Assembly (NCBI GenBank): GCA_017620455.1
Contig: JAFZQK010000036.1
Location: 1-9,937 of the forward strand
Origin: Clostridia bacterium
GTDB taxonomy: Bacteria; Bacillota_A; Clostridia; Christensenellales; Aristaeellaceae
Direction: 5' to 3'
DNA length: 9,937 nucleotides
The notes beneath the pieces were generated by a model. It saw only the letters and a program-made list of their open reading frames with translations, was not told the DNA's origin and ran no database searches. The position numbers and the translations under genes are program-made. Positions 1-6,722 of the stretch are shown piece after piece; the stretch's first letter is position 1, and every line of letters begins with the position of its first letter.

Positions 1-1532
1 CCGATGGGGGAGAACTCGATCCACACGTCGCCGAACTGGCCGTGGCCGCCGGACTGCTTCTTGTGGCGGCCCTGGCAGGCCACCTTCTTGCGGATGGTTT
101 CGCGGTAGGGGATCTTGGGATCGCTGAGCACGGCGTTGGCGCCGAACTTGCTGGCCAGCTTGTTGCGGATCACGTCCAGATGCACTTCGCCCTGGCCGGA
201 AACCAGCGTCTCGGTGGTTTCGGTGTTCTTTTCCACCTTGATGGAGGGATCTTCTTCCTGCAGGCGGTTCAGGCCGGAGAACACCTTGTCTTCTTCGCCC
301 TGCTTGGCGGCGGAAATGGCCTTGGAGATGCAGGGGGCGGGGAAGTCGATGGGGGCGTAGCGGATGGGATTCGCGGCGTCGCAGAGGGTGTCGCCGGAAT
401 TAGTGAACTGCAGCTTGGAAAGCGCGCCCAGGTCGCCGGCGTTGAGGACGTTCACATTCTGCTGCTTCTTGCCGCGCATCATGAACAGGCCGCCGGCCTT
501 TTCGGCCTTGTCCGCGGTGGAATTATACAGCGCGGTGGCGGGCGTAATGGAGCCGGACATGACCCTGAACAGGCTCAGCTTGCCCACGAAGGGGTCGGCC
601 ACGGTCTTGTACACCAGGGCGGAGAAGGGCTCCGCGTTGTCGCAGGTGCGCTCGGCCTTTTCGCCGGTCTTGGGGTTCTCGCCCTGGGCCTTCATGCCCT
701 TGGGGGAGTGGAGGTAAACGCTCATCACGTCCAGCATCTTGGCGACGCCCACGCCGGTGACGGCGGACACCGCCACCACGGGCACGATGGTGCCGTTCTG
801 CATGCCGGCGCGGAAGCCGGAGAGGATCTCCTCGTGGGTCAGCTCTTCGCCCTCCAGGTATTTCATCATCAGCTCGTCGTCGGCGCCGGCGGCGGCCTCG
901 GTGATCTCTTCCATGGCGGTTTCGATGGCGGAAGCCATATCGCCGGGCACGGGCACTTCCTTAAGGGCCTTGCCGGTGCCTTCATAAGCCTTGTTTTCCA
1001 GCACGTTCACCACGCCCTTGAAGGAGGCGCCGGCGCCGATGGGCAGCAGCATGGGCACCACGGAGGAGCCGAACTTGCCGCGCAGCTGGTCGATGACCTT
1101 CATGTAGTTGGCGTTTTCCGCGTCCATGCGGTTGATGATGAACATGCGGCACACGCCGTTCTTCTGGGCGTAGCCCCAGGCCTTTTCAGCGCCCACGTCC
1201 AGCCCGCTGACGGCGCCCACCACGATGCCCGCGGTTTCCACCACGCGGAGGGGGCCCATCATCTCGCCGATAAAATCAAAATAGCCGGGCACGTCGATGA
1301 CGTTGATCTTGGTGCCTTTCCATTCCACGGGCGCCACGGCCGCGCTGATGGAAATGCCGCGCTTGTTTTCTTCGGGATCGTAGTCCGTGGTGGCGGAGCC
1401 GTCCTCCACCCGGCCCTGACGGTCCACCAGGCCCGCGGCGTACAGCATCGCTTCGGTCAGGGTGGTTTTTCCGTTGCTGCCGTGACCGATCAGAGTAATG
1501 TTGCGGATTTTTTCGGTTTGAAAGTCTGCCAT
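1..1532 (-). CDS. Elongation factor G-like GTPase (EF-G paralog), C-terminal part outside the window
   Basis: Translational GTPase related to EF-G. The first 510 residues are present; family members are about 690 residues, so domain IV is cut and domain V is missing. Visible motifs are a P-loop GHGSNGKT (16-23), switch I DPEENKRGISIS (52-63), G3 DVPGYFDF (80-87), G4 NRMD (134-137), and the start of domain IV with KQSGGHGQFGDVWIEF near the window edge. Canonical EF-G has AHIDAGKT, DTPGH and NKxD. The G-H-x-x-x-GKT and PGY pattern instead resembles the EF-G-like/EF-G2 proteins common in Clostridia and Actinobacteria. Tyr replaces the catalytic His of DTPGH, and Arg replaces the usual Lys of NKxD. 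The start at 1532 has AGGGGGA just upstream and its own promoter (1607-1635). The translocase role is uncertain; paralogs may act in other ribosome functions. The family assignment is firm and the exact subfamily is inference. Confidence 0.9.
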   Translation of the reverse strand, partial: MADFQTEKIRNITLIGHGSNGKTTLTEAMLYAAGLVDRQGRVEDGSATTDYDPEENKRGISISAAVAPVEWKGTKINVIDVPGYFDFIGEMMGPLRVVETAGIVVGAVSGLDVGAEKAWGYAQKNGVCRMFIINRMDAENANYMKVIDQLRGKFGSSVVPMLLPIGAGASFKGVVNVLENKAYEGTGKALKEVPVPGDMASAIETAMEEITEAAAGADDELMMKYLEGEELTHEEILSGFRAGMQNGTIVPVVAVSAVTGVGVAKMLDVMSVYLHSPKGMKAQGENPKTGEKAERTCDNAEPFSALVYKTVADPFVGKLSLFRVMSGSITPATALYNSTADKAEKAGGLFMMRGKKQQNVNVLNAGDLGALSKLQFTNSGDTLCDAANPIRYAPIDFPAPCISKAISAAKQGEEDKVFSGLNRLQEEDPSIKVEKNTETTETLVSGQGEVHLDVIRNKLASKFGANAVLSDPKIPYRETIRKKVACQGRHKKQSGGHGQFGDVWIEFSPI

Positions 1533-1606
1533 GACGAATCCCCCTATGAAAATGATTTGTATTCATGTCTCACGCATGAACAGGACACCAAATGCACACA
1601 TATAGC

Positions 1607-1635
1607 ATTTTAACAGAAAACGGAATAAAATACAA
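1607..1635 (-). promoter_or_regulatory. Predicted promoter of the EF-G-like gene
   Basis: On the minus strand, TTGTAT (1635-1630) and TAAAAT (1612-1607) are separated by 17 nt. A TGT extended -10 element lies directly upstream of TAAAAT. The -35 box matches consensus only at TTG; the -10 is 5/6. The predicted start near 1600 leaves a leader of about 68 nt. That leader contains a 6-bp hairpin (TTCATG/CATGAA, 1562-1580) before the ribosome binding site. Confidence 0.6.
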
Positions 1636-1651
1636 GCCGTCTGAGCCAAAA

Positions 1652-1673
1652 GTTTTGGGCGGCGGCCCAAAAC
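1652..1673 (-). terminator. Predicted intrinsic terminator after the four-helix protein gene
   Basis: GTTTTGGGC (1652-1660) and GCCCAAAAC (1665-1673) form a perfect 9-bp stem with a 4-nt loop. On the minus strand it is followed by only four T residues (TTTTGG), so termination may be moderate. It lies 39 nt past the stop of the 1712-2146 gene and upstream of the EF-G-like promoter, separating the two transcripts. Confidence 0.55.
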
Positions 1674-1711
1674 ATTTTGACCCGGACGGCCGGAAGGATG
1701 CGCCGGGGAGA

Positions 1712-2146
1712 TTACAGGTAGGCCCGCAGATCCTGGGACAGACGGTCCTCCAGACCGATCAGCTTCCGGGCCAGGCCCTTGGCGTCCTCGTCCGCCGCTT
1801 TGTACTGGTTCAGGTAGCGGCTTAAGGACTTGATCCCCATGGCGCACCCGTCGGTCATCAGGTCCGCGATGGTGGAATCGGAATGGTCCAGGGCCAGCTC
1901 GGCGTGGGCCTTGAGCCAGCTCATGCCGCTGGCCATGGGGTTGGGCTTCTTGCCTGCGTCGTCGAAGCGGTGCAGGGCCTCCGTGATATCCCGGGACACG
2001 GCCTCGTGGCTGTCCAGGGACGTTTTCAGGAGATCCTTGAGCGCCGGGGTCTCCGCCGCGCTCAGCACGCCGTTCAGGGAATCCATGCCCATCCGGGCCC
2101 CCGCGTCGCATTCCCGAAGCAGTTTCACGGTATCCTGTTCGATCAT
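1712..2146 (-). CDS. Small helical protein of unknown function (four-helix-bundle, ferritin-like type)
   Basis: A 144-residue soluble protein with no signal peptide or membrane segment. I recognise the pattern as a conserved uncharacterised Clostridia family but cannot name a function. It is almost wholly alpha-helical by eye, with four amphipathic stretches at about 3-29, 33-62, 77-112 and 117-143. Conserved-looking features are ECDAGARMGMDSL (12-24), a GKKPNPMASGMSW linker (65-77), DLMTDGCAMGIKSL (95-108) and Cys13/Cys101. The layout recalls DUF2383/ferritin-like bundles, but a clear paired ExxH iron-binding pattern is not evident. The start at 2146 is chosen because AAGGAGG lies 7 nt upstream; an upstream in-frame extension to 2236 lacks such a site and is probably untranslated. 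It is divergent from the secreted-protein gene and followed by a terminator. A weak TTGTTA-17-CATATC lies upstream, but I am not confident it is the promoter. Confidence 0.8.
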   Translation of the reverse strand: MIEQDTVKLLRECDAGARMGMDSLNGVLSAAETPALKDLLKTSLDSHEAVSRDITEALHRFDDAGKKPNPMASGMSWLKAHAELALDHSDSTIADLMTDGCAMGIKSLSRYLNQYKAADEDAKGLARKLIGLEDRLSQDLRAYL

Positions 2147-2252
2147 GGATGCGCCTCCTTGATGCTTGATATACAAAGCATACCCGGGAGGGGCGCGGGA
2201 TATGTGCGAAGCGTAAATATCTAACAATTTTTTCAAATTCTTTACGGAATAG

Positions 2253-2281
2253 TTGAAAAAAGAATACAGTTATGTTAAGAT
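2253..2281 (+). promoter_or_regulatory. Predicted promoter of the secreted-protein gene
   Basis: TTGAAA (2253-2258) and TAAGAT (2276-2281) are separated by 17 nt, with a TGT extended -10 element (2273-2275). The local DNA is much more AT-rich than its surroundings. It lies about 50 nt upstream of the TTG start at 2334. This also argues against translation starting at the in-frame TTG at 2253, which is the -35 box itself. Confidence 0.7.
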
Positions 2282-2333
2282 ATACGTTGCGATTTTATCC
2301 GCGGCCGTGCCGCCGAAGGGAGAGAAGGAAGAA

Positions 2334-3857
2334 TTGCGGAAGTATCGGATCTTATTGCTGATAGCGGTGATTCTGATTTGTACGCCGGCGGCGGTGCTGG
2401 CGCAGACATATACGTTCGGGGACGTGCGGGCGTCCGTGGATATTCCCGCGGAGTATGAAACGGTCCTGACCCCTTATAACCTGGCCACCCAGGGGGAATA
2501 CCTGGCCGCCCAGGGGACGGACGCGGATACGCTGCTGGGAGAGTTTGCGGCGGAGGGCGTGCTGCTCAAGGCCATCGACGCCGAAACGGACAGAACGCTG
2601 GTGATCACCGCCCTCAAGGACGTGGACGCCCAGACCTATTTCGACCTGAATCTGCAGGACGAGGACATGCGCAAGGAATTCCGCGTGTCCCACAGCAACG
2701 GCAGCGCCTACGGCGTGCTGGGCTATTCGTACACCGATAAAAAACCCGAATGGAAGAATTACGGCGGGGACACCCTGCGCTTCCTGGTCACGAAATACAG
2801 CCTGCGGCAGGAGGGCCAGCTGGTATGCACCGGCTATCAGCGGCGCACCATCCGCAACGGGTACACCATCACATTGGATATGCAGGTGCGGAACCGCCTG
2901 GCCAAGGAAAACGACAACGACGCGCTGGAAGCCGTGATGAAGACCTGGCAGTTCACCGAGATCCTGCCCATGCCGGCCCTGCCCATCAAGCTGACCGTTT
3001 CCTCCGCGCCCCCGGCCAGCACCAACGAAGGAACCTTCACCATCACGGGCTCCACCCAGAAAAAAGCCACTGTGACCGCCACGGTGTTTTCCATGGGCAA
3101 GGCAAACGGCGAAACCTTTACCACCGTGGCCAACAACAGCGGCAATTTTTCCCTGCCGGTGAAGCTGTCTTCCCAGGGCGTGTATTCCCTCACGCTGACC
3201 GCGGAAGCGCCGGACGCCATCACCGCCAAACGGCAGTACAAGATCAGCTACCGGAAAAACGAGCTGCCCGTGGAGATCACTGCCGCGCCCCCCGCCGTCC
3301 TGTCCGATGAAACGCTGGTGGCGGGCAGTACCATCGCCGGGGCGAAGATCCAGCTGGCGGTTTCCGGCCCGGCGGAGTACGTCCGGTCCACCACCGGGAA
3401 GACCTTCAGCTTCAAGGTGGATACCAGCGCCGAGGGGACCTACCGCTTCGTGCTGAGCGTGAATAAAAAGGGCATGGAGGAGCAGGTGTTCACCTACACC
3501 GCCACCCGGACGTATTCCGATCTGGAGCGGCGCGACCGGATCCGGGATAGCGCCAAACGGATCGACTATAAAAACCTGGCCAAAAACGAGTACCAGGGGC
3601 GCACCGCCAAGGAAACGGGGTATGTCACCTCCGTAACGAAAACCATCAGCGAATGGGTGGTAACGGTGGCGCTGACCAAAACCAACGCGGGAAATTACAA
3701 GGAGATCATTTACGTGATCTGCCAGGAGGAGCCGGGGGTGAACACGGACGAGCAGGTGACCGTGTACGGCGAGACCGCCGGGGCCTACAGCGTGCTGAAC
3801 GACGAAGGCAACGTGAAGGTCTATCCCCGGATGAACGCGTATTTCTTCGATCGGTAA
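2334..3857 (+). CDS. Secreted protein with two Ig-like segments and a C-terminal OB-like domain
   Basis: A 507-residue exported protein of unknown function and the only plus-strand gene. The TTG start at 2334 is chosen because it follows AGAGAAGGAAG and gives a classical signal peptide: MRKYR, then a hydrophobic core (6-22), then VLA with cleavage after Ala23. No Cys follows the cleavage site, so it is not a lipoprotein. The mature protein has four parts. An alpha/beta N-terminal region (24-205) is of unrecognised type. Two beta-rich Ig/Big-like segments (about 215-300 and 308-395) each open with a similar phrase, KLTVSSAPPAS and EITAAPPAVLS. The C-terminal domain (about 396-507) carries YQGRTAKETGYVTSV, WVVTVAL, IIYVIC and EQVTVYGE, resembling the OB-like (tRNA_anti-like) domain at the ends of many Clostridia extracellular proteins. 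No catalytic motif or sortase signal is visible. It probably acts at or outside the cell surface. Domain assignments are by eye. Confidence 0.85.
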   Translation: MRKYRILLLIAVILICTPAAVLAQTYTFGDVRASVDIPAEYETVLTPYNLATQGEYLAAQGTDADTLLGEFAAEGVLLKAIDAETDRTLVITALKDVDAQTYFDLNLQDEDMRKEFRVSHSNGSAYGVLGYSYTDKKPEWKNYGGDTLRFLVTKYSLRQEGQLVCTGYQRRTIRNGYTITLDMQVRNRLAKENDNDALEAVMKTWQFTEILPMPALPIKLTVSSAPPASTNEGTFTITGSTQKKATVTATVFSMGKANGETFTTVANNSGNFSLPVKLSSQGVYSLTLTAEAPDAITAKRQYKISYRKNELPVEITAAPPAVLSDETLVAGSTIAGAKIQLAVSGPAEYVRSTTGKTFSFKVDTSAEGTYRFVLSVNKKGMEEQVFTYTATRTYSDLERRDRIRDSAKRIDYKNLAKNEYQGRTAKETGYVTSVTKTISEWVVTVALTKTNAGNYKEIIYVICQEEPGVNTDEQVTVYGETAGAYSVLNDEGNVKVYPRMNAYFFDR

Positions 3858-3868
3858 CGGAACGCAGC

Positions 3869-3886
3869 AAAAAAGGGGCTGTTGCA
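3869..3886. repeat. Left terminal inverted repeat
   Basis: AAAAAAGGGGCTGTTGCA matches the inverted right end (4185-4202) at 17 of 18 positions; the mismatch is at the 11th base (C here, A there). It overlaps the hairpin at 3873-3895. Confidence 0.55.
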
Positions 3887-3895
3887 CAGCCCCTT
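3869..3895 (-). terminator. Hairpin 13 nt after the secreted-protein stop; an ideal terminator in the minus direction
   Basis: AAGGGGCTG (3873-3881) and CAGCCCCTT (3887-3895) form a perfect 9-bp stem with loop TTGCA. Read on the minus strand it is followed by TTTTTT, a textbook intrinsic terminator that would stop antisense entry into the secreted-protein gene. On the plus strand only TT follows before the next hairpin begins, so plus-direction termination here would be poor. Confidence 0.65.
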
Positions 3896-4085
3896 CGATC
3901 AAATGGATCCTCCATTTGATCGACAGATACGCCTTTTCATCTCGTCCCTGCGAGACTCCCGGGCGGAAAAGGCGTAAGGAAAGCATTTTTGCTCTCGCAG
4001 GGCATGCTCTGCTTCGCAAAAATGCTCCTCGCAGCGCACAGGTCGCTGCTGCGGATTCCACTTGGAGGGGCTGCGGCCCTTCCAA
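3895..4085 (+). other. Array of five successive hairpins, possible structured RNA or extragenic repeat
   Basis: The hairpins in order are as follows. First, 3895-3907/3911-3923, a perfect 13-bp stem with a 3-nt loop. Second, 3928-3938/3966-3976, a perfect 11-bp stem (TACGCCTTTTC) enclosing a 5-bp TCTCG/CGAGA helix. Third, 3982-3992/4016-4026, a perfect 11-bp stem (AGCATTTTTGC) enclosing GCAGGG/CTCTGC with a CATG loop. Fourth, 4031-4036/4044-4049, a 6-bp stem. Fifth, 4062-4071/4076-4085, a 10-bp stem with a UGCG loop closed by C-G. In the third and fifth, a G-U pair on the plus strand would be an A-C mismatch on the minus strand, and C(UGCG)G fits the stable UNCG tetraloop class. If it acts as RNA, the plus strand is therefore favoured. 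It would then be the 3' untranslated region of the secreted-protein mRNA. Confidence 0.5.
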
Positions 4086-4164
4086 ACCACCCCGGGGGTT
4101 TCGATTTCCCGGTATTCACTGCTGCTCATTCTTGTATAAGAACCAATATCCCTGTAAACAAAGA

Positions 4165-4202
4165 GGATATTGCAGATTGGCTTCTGCAACATCCCCTTTT
4201 TT
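4165..4202 (+). terminator. Predicted terminator at the right end of the element, probably bidirectional
   Basis: GGATATTGCAG (4165-4175) and CTGCAACATCC (4184-4194) pair over 11 bp with one mismatch. CC and six T residues (4197-4202) follow. On the minus strand the mismatch becomes a G-U pair and the downstream tract is TCTTTGTTT. It can therefore end the nitroreductase operon from one side and the secreted-protein transcript from the other. An alternative 8-bp helix, CAATATCC (4144-4151) with GGATATTG (4165-4172), is mutually exclusive with it. Confidence 0.65.
4185..4202. repeat. Right terminal inverted repeat
   Basis: TGCAACATCCCCTTTTTT is the inverted copy, with one mismatch, of the left end at 3869-3886. 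It overlaps the terminator stem and its T-tract and ends 8 bp before the nitroreductase stop. Confidence 0.55.
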
Positions 4203-4210
4203 ATTCTGTA

Positions 4211-4753
4211 TTATTCTTCGATGCTTTCGCCGCCATAGGCGTTGAACCAGGCACGCTCGCCGGCGGGCAGCTTTTTGGGCGGCGTGGGCGCGCTTTCGGC
4301 AACGCCTACGGGCAGGAAGCATACCAGCTCGCAATCGTCGGGAACGCCCAGGATGCGGGCGATCCTGGCGCCGATCCGGTCGGTGTCGGTGATGTGGCCC
4401 TCGTACCAGCAGCTCTGATACCCCAGGGCCACCGCGGTCAGCAGCATGTTTTCGATGGCGGCGGCGTAATCCTGCACGGAAAAGCACCTGTCCCGGTACG
4501 CAATGATTTTCCGGGAAAGCACGCAAATGGCGGCGGGGGCGGTTTGGGCCACAGGCGGGTCGATCACCGCTTTGATCCGATCCAGCGTGTCCGGATCGTC
4601 CACGGCGATGAGGCTGACGGTCTGCTTGTTGCAGCCGGAGGGCGCGGCGAGGCCGGCCTGCAGGATGGCGGTCAGGTCCTTCCGGGGCACGGGATCGCTT
4701 CGGTATGCGCCGCGGTAGCTGCGGCGGGAAAGGATGGCGTTCAGGGCGTCCAT
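4211..4753 (-). CDS. Nitroreductase-family FMN oxidoreductase
   Basis: A 180-residue cytoplasmic flavoprotein of the NAD(P)H nitroreductase family; the physiological substrate is unknown. Family marks are an N-terminal RRSYR (10-14, FMN phosphate side), LAAPSGCNKQ (35-44, matching the family APSxxNxQ pattern), the central helix QDYAAAIENMLLTAVALGYQSCWYEG (94-119), a LGVPDDCE segment (135-142) and a C-terminal PPKKLP (158-163) where related enzymes bind FMN phosphate. The length is typical of short single-domain members. The start at 4753 has GAGGAG 9 nt upstream. It is the last gene of the obg-yhbY operon, 19 nt after yhbY, a position where many Bacillota carry nadD. It ends 8 bp from the inverted-repeat element and its terminator. 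Confidence 0.92.
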   Translation of the reverse strand: MDALNAILSRRSYRGAYRSDPVPRKDLTAILQAGLAAPSGCNKQTVSLIAVDDPDTLDRIKAVIDPPVAQTAPAAICVLSRKIIAYRDRCFSVQDYAAAIENMLLTAVALGYQSCWYEGHITDTDRIGARIARILGVPDDCELVCFLPVGVAESAPTPPKKLPAGERAWFNAYGGESIEE

Positions 4754-4772
4754 GTTTCTGGTCTCCTCGGGT

Positions 4773-5072
4773 TTACGGCAGGATGATGGTGGGGTCCTTC
4801 CGCCGGGGGCGGTAAACGGAGAATTTGCCGCCGATGCACTGCACCGGCGCGGCGTGGACCCGTTCGCACAGCTCCCGGCAGGCTTCCCGGGCGGTGAGGG
4901 GCGCCTCCCGCTGCACGGAGCATTTGATCAGCTCCCGGGCTTCCAGCACGTTCCACGCCTCGGTGACGGTGGCGTCGGTGATGCCCTCCTTGCCGATGTA
5001 AAGCACGGGCTGCAGGGTGTTGCACAGGGAGCGCAGGTAAGCGCGCTGCTTGCTTGTGATTTCCAGCTGCAT
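4773..5072 (-). CDS. yhbY: CRM-domain ribosome-assembly RNA-binding protein YhbY
   Basis: A 99-residue stand-alone CRM (CRS1-YhbY) domain, the normal size for the bacterial family, which includes Bacillus YqeI. These proteins associate with pre-50S particles. The sequence begins with LTSKQRAYLRSL-like ITSKQRAYLRSL (5-16). It carries the GxxG loop as GKEGIT (27-32), the ELIKCSV strand (47-53) and a final GGKFSVYRPR (81-90), where homologues have IGRTLVLYR. The lysine-rich face is modest, with Arg more common than Lys. It starts at 5072 after AAAGGAAA about 10 nt upstream, 18 nt behind obg. Co-location with obg is conserved across Bacillota and fits a shared role in large-subunit assembly. Confidence 0.93.
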   Translation of the reverse strand: MQLEITSKQRAYLRSLCNTLQPVLYIGKEGITDATVTEAWNVLEARELIKCSVQREAPLTAREACRELCERVHAAPVQCIGGKFSVYRPRRKDPTIILP

Positions 5073-5090
5073 GATGGGTGTTTCCTTTCT

Positions 5091-6633
<1,543 letters not shown>

Positions 6634-6670
6634 GCGGATGGGACTGACAGCCGCCCCGAAGCGCCCAATT

Positions 6671-6700
6671 AGTATATCAAACGCGCGGGGGGTTTGTCAA
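6671..6700 (-). promoter_or_regulatory. Strong sigma-A-type promoter of the serine tRNA pair
   Basis: On the minus strand, a perfect TTGACA (6700-6695) and TATACT (6676-6671) are separated by 18 nt. It sits in the 89 nt between the VanW-gene stop and the first tRNA, with predicted initiation near 6664. No terminator is visible between the VanW gene and this promoter, so readthrough from upstream may also reach the tRNAs. Confidence 0.85.
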
Positions 6701-6722
6701 TCCCTTTGCCCGGGAAAAGTTT

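Larger units (their letters stand above)
3869..4202. repeat. Gene-free element with terminal inverted repeats, filling the convergent intergenic region (MITE-like)
   Basis: The 353 bp between the convergent stops at 3857 and 4211 contain no convincing gene. The left end AAAAAAGGGGCTGTTGCA (3869-3886) and the reverse complement of the right end, AAAAAAGGGGATGTTGCA (4202-4185), match at 17 of 18 positions. The interior holds a row of strong hairpins. Long inverted termini, no coding capacity and about 334 bp fit a MITE-like or structured dispersed repeat. I see no clear target-site duplication. The CTGTTGCA core also occurs in ends of IS6-family elements such as IS26 (GGCACTGTTGCAAA), but that similarity is short and may be chance. 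The alternative is two convergent terminators of similar sequence flanking an unrelated structured region. Confidence 0.5.

Noticed and set aside
42..1613. Long plus-strand open frame antisense to the EF-G-like gene
   Set aside because: Its Gly/His/Ala/Val-rich translation is typical of the antisense frame of a GC-rich gene. The minus strand encodes clear GTPase motifs.
2147..2236. 30-codon N-terminal extension of the four-helix protein
   Set aside because: The ATG at 2146 has AAGGAGG at proper spacing. The extension reads through the ribosome binding site and lacks its own.
2352..4085. Long minus-strand open frame antisense to the secreted-protein gene and running into the intergenic element
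   Set aside because: Low-complexity Gly/His/Arg-rich translation without domains or a ribosome binding site. The plus strand has a signal peptide and coherent domains.
3899..4129. Minus-strand open frame of 76 codons (from ATG at 4129) or 97 codons (from 4192) inside the inverted-repeat element
   Set aside because: It has no ribosome binding site and no recognisable domain. Its codons coincide with hairpin arms, so base pairing explains the sequence better than protein coding. If copies of the element exist elsewhere, similar spurious peptides would be expected in databases.
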